A stretch of DNA of 64,000 bases from Brevibacterium sanguinis (lineage in GTDB: Bacteria; Actinomycetota; Actinomycetes; Actinomycetales; Brevibacteriaceae): assembly GCF_003315415.1 (NCBI RefSeq), contig NZ_QNSB01000015.1:1-64000 (forward strand), written 5' to 3'. The position numbers and the translations under genes are program-made. This document shows, piece after piece, positions 43,205 through 53,399 of the stretch. The notes below the pieces were generated by a model. That model worked only from the letters and a program-made list of their open reading frames with translations. It did not search any database and was not told the DNA's origin. Position 1 is the first letter of the stretch, and every line of letters starts with the position of its first letter.

Positions 43205-44518
43205 ATGACGCAGCGTTCCCGGTGGCCCCGACGCGGCCTCGGCATCGTCGTCGCGGCAGCGGCCAGCGCGGCTGCCGTCGCCCTCGGCGGGTGCTCCCCG
43301 GACGCGGCGACGCCCACGCTGACCTGGTACATCAATCCCGACAACGGCGGTCAGGCCCGCATTGCTGAAGCGTGCACGGACGAGGCCGGGGGTGCTTATC
43401 GCATCAGCACGAGCCTGCTTCCCAACGACGCGCCCGGGCAGAGGGAGCAGCTGGTCCGCCGGCTTGCCTCCGAGGACTCCTCGATCGACATCATGAGCCT
43501 CGACCCGGTGTACGTCGCCGAGATGGCTCATGCGGACTACCTGGCGCCCGTGCCCGCTCAGTACGAGGAGGAGTTCACCTCGGGGGTCATCGCCTCCTCG
43601 GTCGAGTCCTCGACCCGGAGGGACGAGCTGGTGGCGGCCCCGTTCTGGGCCAACACCCAGCTGCTGTGGTACCGGAAATCGGTCGCCGAGGCGGCCGGCC
43701 TCGACATGTCCCGGCCCGTCACCTGGGACCAGGTCATCGACGCGGCGGCCGGTCAGGGCAAGCGGGTGAGCGTCCAGGGCATCCGTGCCGAGTCCCTGAC
43801 GGTGTGGCTCAACGCGCTCATCGAATCCGCGGGCGGGCACATCGTCTCCAATCCCGATGCCGACAGTCCCGACGCAGTTGACCTCGGCCTCAACAGCGAC
43901 GCCGGCAGGGACGCCGCCGCGATCATGGCGAAGATCGGCGAGGCGGGAGTCGGCGGTCCGCAGCTGAGCAATCAGGACGAGAACGGCTCGATGCTCGAGT
44001 TCCAGTCCGACGACGGCGGGTTCATGGTCAACTGGCCCTTCGTCTACGCCGCGACGAAGGCCTCGGTCGACGAGGGGGCGCTCGACGCAGCGGTCCTCGA
44101 CGACATGGGCTGGGCCCTCTACCCCCGGGTCGACGCCGACACCGAATCGCGACCGCCCCTGGGCGGCATCAACCTCGGCGTGGGCGCGTTCTCCGAGCAC
44201 CGGGACCTGGCCTTCGACGCGGTGCAGTGCATCCGGACGCCCGAGCACCAGAGCGAGTACTTCCTCACCGACGGGAATGCGCCGTCGAACCTCGCGGCAT
44301 TCGACGACCCCGAGGTGCAGCGGGAGTTCCCGGCCGCGGCGGAGATCGCCGAATCGCTGCGCATCTCCGCGCCGCGGCCGCTGACCCCCTACTACAACGA
44401 GGTGACCGGGGGAGTGCAGAAGACCTGGCATCCGGTGACCGCCGCGGATCCGGAGACGACACCGGCCGCCTCGGCGACCCTGATCCTGGAGATCCTGCGA
44501 GGGGAGCGTCTGCTGTGA
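43205..44518 (+). CDS. lpqY: Lipoprotein sugar-binding protein of an ABC importer (LpqY-like)
   Basis: The 437-residue protein has a basic N-terminus, a hydrophobic helix and a lipobox ALGGC with Cys30 for lipid attachment, so it sits on the outer face of the membrane. The rest fits family 1 extracellular solute-binding proteins (TLTWYINPDNGG; SIDIMSLDPVYVAEMA; PPLGGINLGVGAFS). Together with the next three genes it has the arrangement of LpqY-SugABC, which recycles trehalose in mycobacteria. Trehalose is a likely but unproven ligand; other alpha-glucosides are possible. The stop overlaps the next start by four bases. Confidence 0.8.
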   Translation: MTQRSRWPRRGLGIVVAAAASAAAVALGGCSPDAATPTLTWYINPDNGGQARIAEACTDEAGGAYRISTSLLPNDAPGQREQLVRRLASEDSSIDIMSLDPVYVAEMAHADYLAPVPAQYEEEFTSGVIASSVESSTRRDELVAAPFWANTQLLWYRKSVAEAAGLDMSRPVTWDQVIDAAAGQGKRVSVQGIRAESLTVWLNALIESAGGHIVSNPDADSPDAVDLGLNSDAGRDAAAIMAKIGEAGVGGPQLSNQDENGSMLEFQSDDGGFMVNWPFVYAATKASVDEGALDAAVLDDMGWALYPRVDADTESRPPLGGINLGVGAFSEHRDLAFDAVQCIRTPEHQSEYFLTDGNAPSNLAAFDDPEVQREFPAAAEIAESLRISAPRPLTPYYNEVTGGVQKTWHPVTAADPETTPAASATLILEILRGERLL

Positions 44519-45426
44519 ACGGATCGACCGCTGTGCGGACCCGGCTGTCGGGGAGGGCCCGGGGGGAGAGGAGCCTCGGCTGGCTGCTGTCCGCCCCGGC
44601 GGTCATCGTCCTCCTCGCGGTCACCGGCTACCCCATCCTGCAGGCGTTCTACTACTCCCTATTCAACTACCGGCTCACCGACCCCGACAACCGGTTCCTC
44701 AACTGGGGACACAACTACCTCGTCGTCCTCACCGACCCCCTGTGGTGGCAGACGCTGGGCGTGACCCTGCTCATCACCGTCGTCACCGTCGCGATCGAAC
44801 TCGTCCTCGGCTTCGCCCTCGCGCTCGTCATGCTGAATGCGCTGCGCTCGGTGCGGCCGTGGCTGCGCACGGCGATCCTCATCCCCTACGGGATCATCAC
44901 CGTCGTCGCGGCCTTCTCCTGGAAGTACGCCTTCGACCTCGGGACCGGCTTCGTCGGGACCTGGACGGGTCTGACCGACTTCGACTGGTTCGGGGACTTC
45001 TGGTCGGCGTTCGTCGTCATCTGCGCCACCGAGATCTGGAAGACGACTCCGTTCATCTCGCTCCTCCTGCTCTCGGGCCTCGCGCAGATCTCCGGCGACA
45101 TGCTCGAAGCGGCCACCGTCGACGGGGCGACGTGGTGGCAGCGGATGTCGCGGGTGATCATCCCCAACATGAAGGCGGCGATCATGGTCGCGCTGCTCTT
45201 CCGCACCCTCGACGCGTTCCGCATCTTCGACTCGGTGTTCGTCATGACCGCCGGGGCCCAGAGCACGGCGACGGTGTCGTTCCTGACCTACAACCAGTCC
45301 ATCAGCCAGCTGCAGATCGGGATGGGGTCGGCGCTGTCGGTGCTGCTGTTCCTCAGCGTCGCGCTCATCTGCTTCGTCTTCATCGAGCTCTTCAAGGTCG
45401 ATCTGGCCCAGGCCAGGGGGGAGTGA
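44515..45426 (+). CDS. sugA: Sugar ABC transporter permease, SugA-like
   Basis: The 303-residue protein has six predicted transmembrane helices of the MalF/SugA type and an EAA loop (LEAATVDGATWWQRMSRVIIP) that docks with the ATPase. The GTG start lies in a GTGA overlap with the binding-protein stop. An open frame extends back to 44227 but is a shadow. It should form a heterodimeric channel with the following permease. Confidence 0.85.
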   Translation: MNGSTAVRTRLSGRARGERSLGWLLSAPAVIVLLAVTGYPILQAFYYSLFNYRLTDPDNRFLNWGHNYLVVLTDPLWWQTLGVTLLITVVTVAIELVLGFALALVMLNALRSVRPWLRTAILIPYGIITVVAAFSWKYAFDLGTGFVGTWTGLTDFDWFGDFWSAFVVICATEIWKTTPFISLLLLSGLAQISGDMLEAATVDGATWWQRMSRVIIPNMKAAIMVALLFRTLDAFRIFDSVFVMTAGAQSTATVSFLTYNQSISQLQIGMGSALSVLLFLSVALICFVFIELFKVDLAQARGE

Positions 45427-45429
45427 GGC

Positions 45430-46266
45430 ATGAACGGTCGTCGCCACCGGGTCTGGTGGATCGTCATCTCCGTCGTCGTCGCCGTCTACGCGCTGTTCCC
45501 CGTCGTGTGGATCGTGTCGCTGTCGCTGAAGTCCCCGGCCGACATCGCGAACAGGGGGTTCTGGCCCACCGAGGTGAGTTGGGAGAACTACCAGCTGATC
45601 TTCGTCGGGTCGGCCCGGGACCTGTTCGTCCCCGCCCTCGTCAACTCGATCGGGATCTGCCTGCTCGCGACGGCCATCGCGGTCGTCCTCGCCACCCTGA
45701 CCGCCTATGCCGTGGCACGGCTCGACTTCCCGGGCAAGAAGCTGGTCCTCACGATGGCCCTGGCCGTCTCCATCTTCCCCGTGATCTCCCTCGTCACGCC
45801 CCTGTTCCGGATCTGGTCGGCACTCGGCCTCTACGACACGTGGCTCGGCCTCATCATCCCCTATCTGTCGCTGACGGTGCCGATCTCGATCTGGACGCTC
45901 GCGGCGTTCTTCCGGCAGATCCCGTGGGAGCTCGAGCAGGCGGCGCAGGTCGACGGCGCCACGAGCTTCCAGGCCTTCCGCAAGGTCATCGTGCCGCTGG
46001 CCGCCCCCGGAGTGTTCACCACCGCGATCATCGCCTTCTTCATCGCGTGGAACGACTTCATCTACGGAATCTCCCTGACGTCGACCTCGGCGGCGAGGCC
46101 CGTGCCCGCGGCGCTGTCCTTCTTCACCGGGGCGAGCCAGTTCGAGGAACCGGCCGGAGCCATCGCGGCCGCGGCCATCGTCGTCACCGTTCCGATCATC
46201 GTCCTCGTCCTCCTGTTCCAACGGCAGATCGTCAGCGGTCTGACCTCCGGCGCGGTCAAGGGATGA
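45430..46266 (+). CDS. sugB: Sugar ABC transporter permease, SugB-like
   Basis: The 278-residue protein has six predicted helices of the MalG/SugB family and an EAA motif LEQAAQVDGATSFQAFRKVIVP. The start codon is three bases after the previous stop. It pairs with SugA to make the membrane channel of the importer. Confidence 0.85.
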   Translation: MNGRRHRVWWIVISVVVAVYALFPVVWIVSLSLKSPADIANRGFWPTEVSWENYQLIFVGSARDLFVPALVNSIGICLLATAIAVVLATLTAYAVARLDFPGKKLVLTMALAVSIFPVISLVTPLFRIWSALGLYDTWLGLIIPYLSLTVPISIWTLAAFFRQIPWELEQAAQVDGATSFQAFRKVIVPLAAPGVFTTAIIAFFIAWNDFIYGISLTSTSAARPVPAALSFFTGASQFEEPAGAIAAAAIVVTVPIIVLVLLFQRQIVSGLTSGAVKG

Positions 46267-46302
46267 GAGAACCGACACCGCAGAGAGAAGCGAGGTTGAC
46301 GG

Positions 46303-47556
46303 ATGTCCGAGATTCAGCTCAAGAGCATCGACAAGAGGTACGCCGACGGATACCAGGCGATCAGCGATGTCAGCCTGTCGATCGCCGACGGCGAGTTCGT
46401 GATCCTCGTGGGACCGTCCGGTTCGGGCAAGTCCACGCTGCTGCGGATGATCGTCGGCCTCGAGGACATCACCGGCGGGGAGCTCCTCATCGACGGCGAG
46501 CTCATCAACGACGCCCCGCCCCGTGACCGCGACCTCGCGATGGTGTTCCAGAACTACGCCCTCTACCCCCACCTGACGGTGGGGGAGAACATCGCCTTCC
46601 CGCTGCTCCTCGCGAAGGGCAGGTACACCCGGGCCGAGATCGACCAGCGGGTGCGCAGCGCTGCCAAACTGCTTGAGCTCGAGGAGCATCTCGACCGCAA
46701 ACCCGCCAACCTCTCCGGCGGACAGCGTCAGCGAGTGGCGATGGGTCGGGCGATCGTCCGCGACGCGAAGGCGTTCCTGTTCGACGAGCCGCTGTCGAAC
46801 CTCGACGCCAAACTGCGGATCCAGATGCGCACGGAGATCTCCCGGATGCAGAGGAGCCTCGGGGTGACGACCGTCTACGTCACCCACGACCAGACCGAGG
46901 CGATGACGCTCGGCGACAAGGTCGCCGTCCTCAAGATGGGCGTCCTCCAGCAGTACGCGAGCCCGCAGGAGCTCTACGACGAGCCGATGAATCTCTTCGT
47001 CGCCGGCTTCATCGGCTCCCCGCCGATGAACTTCCTCCCGGTGGAGAACGCCGACGGCGAGCTGAGGTCGCCGTTCGGGGCGTTCTCCCTGCCGCCCGAG
47101 CGGCAGGAGCGCCTCCACGACGCTCCCCGGTTCCTCATCGCCGGGGTCCGTCCCGAGGACATCCACGACGCGGCGCAGATGGACGACGCCGAGGTGGCCG
47201 CCGGTGCCGTGCTGCACGCCGAGGTCGACGTCACGGAATGGCTCGGCCACGAGGTCTACGCCTACATACCTTTCGAAGCCGCCCCGCAGGTGGCCGCGGC
47301 GCTCGAAGAGCTCGACCGGGACCTCGACGGAGAGGGCATGCGGACCCAGATCGTCGCGGCGCTCGACGCCTCGACGACGATCCGCGAAGGTGACGAGGCG
47401 AAGCTGTGGTTCGACCCGGCGAAGGTCAAGGTCTTCGACCCGGAGACCGGAAGGAACCTCACCCGGGACGAGTCCAATGCGGCCCGGCTCGCCGAGGCGT
47501 CGGAGGCGGCGCGGCGGCGGGCTCTCGAGCGCGCCGGCTCCCGCCGGGCGGACTGA
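46303..47556 (+). CDS. sugC: Sugar ABC transporter ATP-binding protein, SugC/MsmK-like
   Basis: The 417-residue ATPase has Walker A GPSGSGKST (about 38-46), the Q-loop VFQNYALYPHLT, signature LSGGQRQR, Walker B FLFDEPLSNLDA and the switch histidine in YVTHDQTEA. A C-terminal TOBE-type regulatory domain contains GVRPEDIH. A second, less conserved Glu/Ala/Arg-rich tail follows. CUT1-family ATPases with such domains energise oligosaccharide uptake. It ends the four-gene operon; a 378-base gap to rpsJ follows. Confidence 0.87.
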   Translation: MSEIQLKSIDKRYADGYQAISDVSLSIADGEFVILVGPSGSGKSTLLRMIVGLEDITGGELLIDGELINDAPPRDRDLAMVFQNYALYPHLTVGENIAFPLLLAKGRYTRAEIDQRVRSAAKLLELEEHLDRKPANLSGGQRQRVAMGRAIVRDAKAFLFDEPLSNLDAKLRIQMRTEISRMQRSLGVTTVYVTHDQTEAMTLGDKVAVLKMGVLQQYASPQELYDEPMNLFVAGFIGSPPMNFLPVENADGELRSPFGAFSLPPERQERLHDAPRFLIAGVRPEDIHDAAQMDDAEVAAGAVLHAEVDVTEWLGHEVYAYIPFEAAPQVAAALEELDRDLDGEGMRTQIVAALDASTTIREGDEAKLWFDPAKVKVFDPETGRNLTRDESNAARLAEASEAARRRALERAGSRRAD

Positions 47557-47934
47557 GCCGGAGCCCGCGAGGGCGGCCCCGGCGCGGCCCGCGAGACTTC
47601 CCTCACAGTGATCAGGCCCGGAATTGCGCGGTTCGGACGGAATGTGACAAGATAGTGAAGTTGCGTTTTGGGCGTTGACCCCTGCACTGCGGTGGCGACA
47701 CCGCGAACAGCCCGAAACACTATCGGATCGAAGAATCTGCCTGTACGCGGGTTCGGACCGAGCAGCCATTGAGTAGAAGCGCCGTCGGCGCGGAACCGGA
47801 TCCCTCGCGGATTCGAGCCTCCGAAACAGCCGACACGCCCGACCTCGGGGGTCGGTCATGGTCAGCCGGCACAGACCCCAACCGCCCTGGTTGGAGGTTG
47901 ATGGCCGGAAGGAACTAAAGAAAGAGACGACGCC
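47557..47934 (+). promoter_or_regulatory. Intergenic region and structured leader of the S10 operon
   Basis: This 378-base gap contains no gene. GATAGT at 47651-47656 could be a -10, but no matching -35 is clear. Three hairpins precede rpsJ: GCGCC/GGCGC (47779-47791), CCGACC/GGTCGG (47839-47855) and CCAACC/GGTTGG (47878-47894). They may be an autoregulatory leader; in E. coli the S10 leader is bound by L4, but no equivalent is established here. Confidence 0.45.
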
Positions 47935-48243
47935 ATGGCGGGACAGAAGATCCGCATCCGGCTCAAGTCGTACGACCACGCTGTGATCGACAGTGCCGCA
48001 CGCAAGATCGTGGACACCGTCACTCGCGCTGGTGCGACTGTTGTGGGCCCCGTGCCGTTGCCGACGGAGAAGAACGTGTACTGCGTCATCCGTTCGCCGC
48101 ACAAGTACAAGGACAGCCGTGAGCACTTCGAGATGCGCACGCACAAGCGTCTGATCGACATCGTCGATCCGACGCCGAAGGCTGTCGATTCGCTCATGCG
48201 TCTCGACCTCGCTGACGACGTCAACATCGAGATCAAGCTCTAA
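47935..48243 (+). CDS. rpsJ: 30S ribosomal protein S10
   Basis: S10 belongs to the 30S head and also acts with NusB in antitermination. The 102-residue protein begins [14 protein letters not shown] and contains [36 protein letters not shown] in two adjoining blocks, the family core. First gene of the S10 operon. Confidence 0.98.
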   Translation: MAGQKIRIRLKSYDHAVIDSAARKIVDTVTRAGATVVGPVPLPTEKNVYCVIRSPHKYKDSREHFEMRTHKRLIDIVDPTPKAVDSLMRLDLADDVNIEIKL

Positions 48244-48256
48244 GGGGGAGGGAACT

Positions 48257-48931
48257 ATGGCGAACAACCGTTCTTCCGCTCTCCCCACCACCCGCAAGGT
48301 CAAGGGCCTGCTGGGGACCAAGCTGGGCATGACCCAGGTGTGGGATGAGCAGAACAAGCTCGTGCCGGTGACCGTCGTGGCCACCGGGAACAATGTCGTG
48401 ACCCAGATCCGCAACGAGGAGACCGACGGTTACCCCGCTGTGCAGATCGCGTTCGGCGAGATCGATCCGCGCAAGGTCAACAAGCCGCTCGCAGGCCACT
48501 TCGAGAAGGCCGGCGTGACCCCGCGCCGTCACCTCGTCGAGCTGCGCACCGCGGACGCCGCCGACTACGCGCTCGGTCAGGAACTCGGTGTCGACACGTT
48601 CGAGGCCGGAGTCAAGGTCGACGTGACCGCGAAGACCAAGGGCAAGGGAACCGCCGGTGTCATGAAGCGTCACGGCTTCGCCGGCGTCGGCGCCTCGCAC
48701 GGTGCGCACCGCAACCACCGCAAGCCCGGTTCGATCGGTGGAGCAGCGACCCCGGGCCGTGTCTTCAAGGGCATGCGCATGGCCGGTCGCATGGGTGCCG
48801 TCAAGCACACCACCCAGAACCTCACGATCCACGCCGTGGACACCGAGAACAACTTCCTGCTCATCAAGGGTGCCGTTCCCGGCCCCAAGGGTGCAGTCGT
48901 TCTCGTTCGCTCGGCCGCGAAGGAGGCCTGA
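48257..48931 (+). CDS. rplC: 50S ribosomal protein L3
   Basis: L3 is an early-assembly protein whose long loop reaches the peptidyl transferase centre. The 224-residue protein has [15 protein letters not shown] and the loop region [17 protein letters not shown] near residues 148-164. ATG 48257 follows GGGGGAGGGA. Confidence 0.98.
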   Translation: MANNRSSALPTTRKVKGLLGTKLGMTQVWDEQNKLVPVTVVATGNNVVTQIRNEETDGYPAVQIAFGEIDPRKVNKPLAGHFEKAGVTPRRHLVELRTADAADYALGQELGVDTFEAGVKVDVTAKTKGKGTAGVMKRHGFAGVGASHGAHRNHRKPGSIGGAATPGRVFKGMRMAGRMGAVKHTTQNLTIHAVDTENNFLLIKGAVPGPKGAVVLVRSAAKEA

Positions 48932-48936
48932 ACGAT

Positions 48937-49590
48937 ATGTCTGAAGCACAGACAGTCGACATCGTCGATGCCACTGGCGCCAAGACCGGCACCGCGACTC
49001 TGCCCGCCGAGGTCTTCGGCGTCCAGACGAACGTGCCGCTGATCCACCAGGTCGTGGTGGCTCAGCTCGCAGCCGCTCGCCAGGGCACGCACAAGACCAA
49101 GACCCGCTCGGAAGTCCGTGGCGGCGGTCGCAAGCCCTACCGTCAGAAGGGAACCGGCAACGCCCGTCAGGGTTCGATCCGCGCCCCTCAGTACAACGGC
49201 GGCGGAATCGTCCACGGGCCGGTCCCGCGCGACTACTCGCAGCGGACCCCCAAGAAGATGAAGGCAGCCGCCCTGCGCGGCGCGCTGTCGGATCGCGCCC
49301 GTCTGGGCCAGGTCTTCGTCGTGAAGAACCTGGTCACCGGCGACGCACCGTCGACCAAGCAGGCGAAGACCGCTCTGGCGGGCCTGTCCGATCGCAAGAA
49401 CGCCCTCGTGGTGATCGACCGTGACGACGAGCTCACCTACCTGAGCGTGCGCAACCTGCCCGACGTGCACGTGCTCACCTCCGACCAGCTCAACACGTAC
49501 GACGTGCTGGTCGCCGATGACATCGTGTTCACGGAAGCGGCGCTGGCCACGTTCCTGGGTGGATACCGCGAATCGGAGGACGCATCATGA
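48937..49590 (+). CDS. rplD: 50S ribosomal protein L4
   Basis: L4 lines the peptide exit tunnel and in E. coli represses the S10 operon. The 217-residue protein has the tunnel-loop segment [18 protein letters not shown] and [17 protein letters not shown]. It starts five bases after rplC and overlaps rplW by four. Confidence 0.97.
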   Translation: MSEAQTVDIVDATGAKTGTATLPAEVFGVQTNVPLIHQVVVAQLAAARQGTHKTKTRSEVRGGGRKPYRQKGTGNARQGSIRAPQYNGGGIVHGPVPRDYSQRTPKKMKAAALRGALSDRARLGQVFVVKNLVTGDAPSTKQAKTALAGLSDRKNALVVIDRDDELTYLSVRNLPDVHVLTSDQLNTYDVLVADDIVFTEAALATFLGGYRESEDAS

Positions 49591-49886
49591 GTCTCAACCT
49601 CAAGGACCCGCGCGACATCATCATCGCACCGGTCGTCTCGGAGAAGACGTACAGCCTGATGGACGAGGGGAAGTACACCTTCATCGTCGATCAGCGCTCG
49701 AACAAGACCGAGATCAAGAATGCCATTGAATCGATCTTCGGCGTGCAGGTCGCCAAGGTGAACACCCTGAACCGTCAGGGCAAGCGCCGCCGCACCCGCA
49801 CCGGTTGGGGGAAGCGCAAGGACACCAAGCGTGCCATCGTCGCCCTCAAGGACGGATCGATCGACATCTTCGGTGGATCGCTCTAA
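49587..49886 (+). CDS. rplW: 50S ribosomal protein L23
   Basis: L23 stands at the tunnel exit and docks trigger factor and SRP. The 99-residue protein has [17 protein letters not shown] and [16 protein letters not shown]-like basic sequence ([17 protein letters not shown]). It starts in an ATGA overlap with rplD. Confidence 0.97.
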   Translation: MSLNLKDPRDIIIAPVVSEKTYSLMDEGKYTFIVDQRSNKTEIKNAIESIFGVQVAKVNTLNRQGKRRRTRTGWGKRKDTKRAIVALKDGSIDIFGGSL

Positions 49887-49915
49887 GCGATCCTTCGCAC
49901 AGAAGGACAAGACTC

Positions 49916-50752
49916 ATGGGAATCCGTAAGCACAAGCCGACGACCCCGGGCCGCCGTGGCTCGTCGGTCGCCGACTTCGTCGAAGTGACCCGGTCTACAC
50001 CGGAGAAGTCGCTTCTGCGCCCACTGCCCAAGCGCGGTGGCCGCAACAACCAGGGCCGCGTGACCACTCGCCACCAGGGCGGCGGTCACAAGCGTCAGTA
50101 CCGTGTCATCGACTTCCGTCGCCATGACAAAGACGGTGTTCCGGCGAAGGTCGCTCACATCGAATACGACCCGAACCGCACTGCGCGGATCGCTCTGCTG
50201 CACTACGCAGACGGAGAGAAGCGCTACATCATCGCCCCGCACAACCTCAAGCAGGGCGCACAGGTGGAAGCCGGACCGGGCGCGGACATCAAGCCGGGCA
50301 ACAACCTTGCCCTGCGCAACATCCCAGTCGGAACCGTGGTGCACGCCGTCGAGCTGCGCCCCGGTGGCGGTGCCAAGATCGCTCGCTCTGCCGGTTCGTC
50401 CGTGCAGCTCGTGGCGAAGTACGGCCGCTTCGCCCAGCTGCGCATGCCGTCCGGAGAGATCCGGAACGTCGACGCGCGCTGCCGCGCAACCGTCGGTGAG
50501 GTCGGCAACGCCGAGCAGTCGAACATCAACTGGGGCAAGGCAGGCCGCATGCGGTGGAAGGGCAAGCGCCCGACCGTCCGCGGTGTCGTGATGAACCCGA
50601 TCGACCACCCGCACGGCGGTGGCGAGGGCCGTACCTCGGGTGGTCGTCACCCGGTCAGCCCGTGGGGTCAGCCAGAGGGCCGCACACGCCGGCCGAAGAA
50701 AGAGAGCGACAAGTACATCGTGCGCCGTCGCCGGACCGGCAAGAAGCGCTGA
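49916..50752 (+). CDS. rplB: 50S ribosomal protein L2
   Basis: L2 is needed for subunit association and peptidyl transferase assembly. The 278-residue protein begins [17 protein letters not shown] and has the conserved C-terminal [19 protein letters not shown] containing the key histidine. ATG 49916 has AGAAGGA upstream; a longer frame from 49805 is a shadow of rplW. Confidence 0.98.
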   Translation: MGIRKHKPTTPGRRGSSVADFVEVTRSTPEKSLLRPLPKRGGRNNQGRVTTRHQGGGHKRQYRVIDFRRHDKDGVPAKVAHIEYDPNRTARIALLHYADGEKRYIIAPHNLKQGAQVEAGPGADIKPGNNLALRNIPVGTVVHAVELRPGGGAKIARSAGSSVQLVAKYGRFAQLRMPSGEIRNVDARCRATVGEVGNAEQSNINWGKAGRMRWKGKRPTVRGVVMNPIDHPHGGGEGRTSGGRHPVSPWGQPEGRTRRPKKESDKYIVRRRRTGKKR

Positions 50753-50767
50753 TTGGAGTACTGACTT

Positions 50768-51049
50768 ATGCCTCGTAGCCTGAAAAAGGGTCCTTTCGTC
50801 GACGAGCACCTCTACCAGAAGGTGGCTCGCCAGAACGAGAAGAACACCAAAAACGTAATCAAGACCTGGTCTCGTCGCTCGATGATCATCCCGGACTTCC
50901 TGGGACACACCATCGCCGTCCACGACGGACGCAAGCACGTGCCGGTCTTCATCACTGAAGCGATGGTCGGGCACAAGCTCGGCGAGTTCGCACCGACACG
51001 GACGTTCCGTGGCCACGAAAAGGACGATCGCAAGGGCCGCCGCCGCTGA
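50768..51049 (+). CDS. rpsS: 30S ribosomal protein S19
   Basis: S19 is in the 30S head and contacts the 50S through bridges. The 93-residue protein begins [14 protein letters not shown] and contains [20 protein letters not shown] and [11 protein letters not shown]. Confidence 0.98.
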   Translation: MPRSLKKGPFVDEHLYQKVARQNEKNTKNVIKTWSRRSMIIPDFLGHTIAVHDGRKHVPVFITEAMVGHKLGEFAPTRTFRGHEKDDRKGRRR

Positions 51050-51091
51050 CGCGGGGCACTCTTTCGATCCTAGAGAAGAGAGAAGGAAGCG

Positions 51092-51478
51092 ATGGAAGCC
51101 AAGGCTAAGGCGCGGTACCTGCGCGTCACGCCTCGTAAGGCTCGGCGCGTCATCGACCTCATTCGTGGTCAGCAGGCGACCGAAGCACTTGCAGTGTTGA
51201 AGTTTGCAGAACAGTCGGCCTCTGAGCCGATCTACAAGCTCGTTGCCTCCGGCATCGCGAATGCGCGGGTCAAGGCGGACGAGGAAGGCGTTGCGTTCGA
51301 CGAGAACGAACTGGTCGTCTCGGAGGCGTTCGTCGATGAGGGTCCGACCATGAAGCGGTTCCGTCCGCGTGCCCAGGGTCGTGCGTTCCGCATCGAGAAG
51401 CGCACCAGCCACGTGACCGTGGTCCTGGCCAGCGGCGACGACCTGCCGCAGCGCAAGAACCGGAAGGGGAGCCGCTGA
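51092..51478 (+). CDS. rplV: 50S ribosomal protein L22
   Basis: L22 lines the exit tunnel with a long beta-hairpin near the macrolide site. The 128-residue protein has [18 protein letters not shown] and the hairpin region [19 protein letters not shown]. Its TGA shares a base with the rpsC ATG. Confidence 0.98.
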   Translation: MEAKAKARYLRVTPRKARRVIDLIRGQQATEALAVLKFAEQSASEPIYKLVASGIANARVKADEEGVAFDENELVVSEAFVDEGPTMKRFRPRAQGRAFRIEKRTSHVTVVLASGDDLPQRKNRKGSR

Positions 51479-52293
51479 TGGGCCAGAAGATCAATCCCAA
51501 CGGATTCCGACTCGGAATCACCACGGATCACAAGTCGAAGTGGTTCTCTGACTCGAACAAGCCGGGTCAGCGCTACGCCGACTACGTGCTCGAAGACGTC
51601 AAGATCCGTCAGATGATGACCCAGGGCCTCGAGCGGGCCGGCATCTCGAAGGTCAACATCGAGCGCACCCGTGACCGTGTCCGCGTGGACATCCACACCG
51701 CCCGTCCGGGCATCGTCATCGGACGTCGCGGAGCAGAGGCCGATCGCATCCGCGGTCAGCTCGAGAAGCTCACCGGCAAGCAGATCCAGCTCAACATCCT
51801 CGAGGTGAAGAACCCCGAGATCGACGCCCAGCTCGTCGCTCAGGGTGTCGCCGAGCAGCTCGCCAGTCGTGTGGCGTTCCGCCGCGCGATGCGCAAGGCC
51901 ATCCAGAGCGCCCAGCGCGCCGGTGCCAAGGGCATCCGCGTGCAGTGCTCGGGTCGCCTCGGCGGTGCCGAGATGAGCCGGTCGGAGTTCTACCGCGAAG
52001 GCCGTGTGCCGCTGCACACCCTGCGCGCGAACATCGACTACGGATTCCACGAGGCGCACACCACCTTCGGGCGGATCGGCGTCAAGGTGTGGATCTACAA
52101 GGGCGATATGACCGACAAGGAGCTTGCCGCCGAGCAGGCGAAGGCTCCTGCCGCCCGTGGCCCCCGTGGCCGGGGGCGCGGCCGTGGCGGCCGTGGTCGT
52201 GGTCAGGAAGGCGCTCCGCGCCGGAACGACCAGCCTCGTACGACTGACAACAGCGCCGAAGCCCCTGCGGCTGAGGCCGGATCGGAGGGCTGA
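51478..52293 (+). CDS. rpsC: 30S ribosomal protein S3 with an RG-rich C-terminal tail
   Basis: S3 forms part of the mRNA entry channel and its helicase. The 271-residue protein begins [13 protein letters not shown], has the KH domain with [15 protein letters not shown], and the C-terminal domain [22 protein letters not shown]. From about residue 227 it ends in a disordered tail of repeated Arg-Gly ([13 protein letters not shown]) followed by an acidic Ala/Glu end. Length exceeds the E. coli form (233). Confidence 0.97.
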   Translation: MGQKINPNGFRLGITTDHKSKWFSDSNKPGQRYADYVLEDVKIRQMMTQGLERAGISKVNIERTRDRVRVDIHTARPGIVIGRRGAEADRIRGQLEKLTGKQIQLNILEVKNPEIDAQLVAQGVAEQLASRVAFRRAMRKAIQSAQRAGAKGIRVQCSGRLGGAEMSRSEFYREGRVPLHTLRANIDYGFHEAHTTFGRIGVKVWIYKGDMTDKELAAEQAKAPAARGPRGRGRGRGGRGRGQEGAPRRNDQPRTTDNSAEAPAAEAGSEG

Positions 52294-52296
52294 CCC

Positions 52297-52713
52297 ATGT
52301 TGATCCCTCGTCGAGTGAAGTACCGCAAGCAGCACCACCCCAAGCGGGGCGGCGCAGCCAAGGGCGGCACGACGGTGTCCTTCGGTGACTACGGCATCCA
52401 GGCTCTCGAGCCCGCCTACGTCACCAACCGGCAGATCGAGGCCGCGCGTATTGCCATGACCCGCTACATCAAGCGTGGTGGCAAGGTGTGGATCAACATC
52501 TACCCGGACCGACCGCTGACGAAGAAGCCCGCCGAGACCCGCATGGGCTCCGGCAAGGGCTCTCCCGAGTGGTGGGTCGCCAATGTCAAGCCCGGCCGAG
52601 TCATGTTCGAACTCGCCGGTGTGTCCGAGGAAGTTGCTCGCGAGGCCCTGCGCCTGGCGATCCACAAGCTTCCGCTCAAGGCCCGCATCGTGGCCCGCGA
52701 AGGTGGTGAGTGA
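52297..52713 (+). CDS. rplP: 50S ribosomal protein L16
   Basis: L16 helps position A-site tRNA near the peptidyl transferase centre. The 138-residue protein begins [18 protein letters not shown] and has [19 protein letters not shown]. It starts three bases after rpsC; its stop is next to the rpmC start. Confidence 0.98.
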   Translation: MLIPRRVKYRKQHHPKRGGAAKGGTTVSFGDYGIQALEPAYVTNRQIEAARIAMTRYIKRGGKVWINIYPDRPLTKKPAETRMGSGKGSPEWWVANVKPGRVMFELAGVSEEVAREALRLAIHKLPLKARIVAREGGE

Positions 52714-52715
52714 GT

Positions 52716-52967
52716 ATGGCTATCGGTTCGAAGAACCTGTCCATGGACGCACTGGACGGTTTCGACAACGAGCGTCTGGCCGAGGAGCTCAAGAAGGCCA
52801 AGGCCGAGCTCTTCAACCTGCGGTTCCAGTCGGCCACCGGCCAGCTGGAGAACCACGGTCGGCTCAAGGCAGTGCGCCGCGACATCGCTCGTATCTACAC
52901 CGTGCTCAATGAGCGGGAGCTGGACATCCGTCCGAACCCTGCTGACGCCAAGGAAGAGAACAAGTGA
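52716..52967 (+). CDS. rpmC: 50S ribosomal protein L29
   Basis: L29 binds near the tunnel exit beside L23. The 83-residue helical protein has [31 protein letters not shown] in two adjacent blocks and [15 protein letters not shown] use ATG 52716; a GTG at 52710 overlapping the rplP stop is an equally placed alternative. The C-terminus carries a short acidic extension. Confidence 0.95.
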   Translation: MAIGSKNLSMDALDGFDNERLAEELKKAKAELFNLRFQSATGQLENHGRLKAVRRDIARIYTVLNERELDIRPNPADAKEENK

Positions 52968-53254
52968 TGACTGAGTCCACCAACCCCGAAGCCACGCAGG
53001 CGGAGCGCAATTCGCGCAAGACCATGCGCGGATACGTCGTGTCCGACAAGATGGAGAAGACCATCGTCGTCGAGGTCGAGGAGCGCGTGAAGCACCGCCT
53101 CTACGGCAAGGTGCTGCGCAAGTCGAACAAGATCAAGGTCCACGACGAGGAGAACACCGCCGGTATCGGCGATCTCGTCGTCGTGGCCGAGACGCGGCCG
53201 GTCTCGGCCGCGAAGCGCTGGCGGCTCGTCGAGATCATCGAACGCGCCAAGTAA
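52967..53254 (+). CDS. rpsQ: 30S ribosomal protein S17
   Basis: S17 is a primary 16S rRNA-binding protein with an OB fold. The 95-residue protein has [19 protein letters not shown] and [23 protein letters not shown] 52967 shares a base with the rpmC stop; GTG 52964 is an alternative. Last gene of the S10 operon. Confidence 0.97.
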   Translation: MTESTNPEATQAERNSRKTMRGYVVSDKMEKTIVVEVEERVKHRLYGKVLRKSNKIKVHDEENTAGIGDLVVVAETRPVSAAKRWRLVEIIERAK

Positions 53255-53273
53255 GCCATCGCCACCCCTCCCA

Positions 53274-53320
53274 CCCGGTCCCGCCCGCGGCCTGTTCGCA
53301 GGCCGTGGGCGGCCACCGGG
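53274..53320 (+). terminator. Hairpin between the S10 and spc operons
   Basis: A 14-bp stem with one G-T pair and a TTCG tetraloop (53281-53312) is extended by an outer CCCGGT/ACCGGG pairing. It is the only large gap between rpsJ and rplO. Confidence 0.65.
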
Positions 53321-53399
53321 AACGGGGTGAACTGTCCGAAAATCCGTTCCGCAAGGCTCATGCTCAGCGTGAGAACCAGCGCGACGACAGGAGAAAACT

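Noticed and set aside
44659-48414. A 1251-codon open frame on the minus strand over the ABC transporter operon
   Set aside because: The product is an acidic/arginine low-complexity shadow of sugA-sugC and rpsJ.
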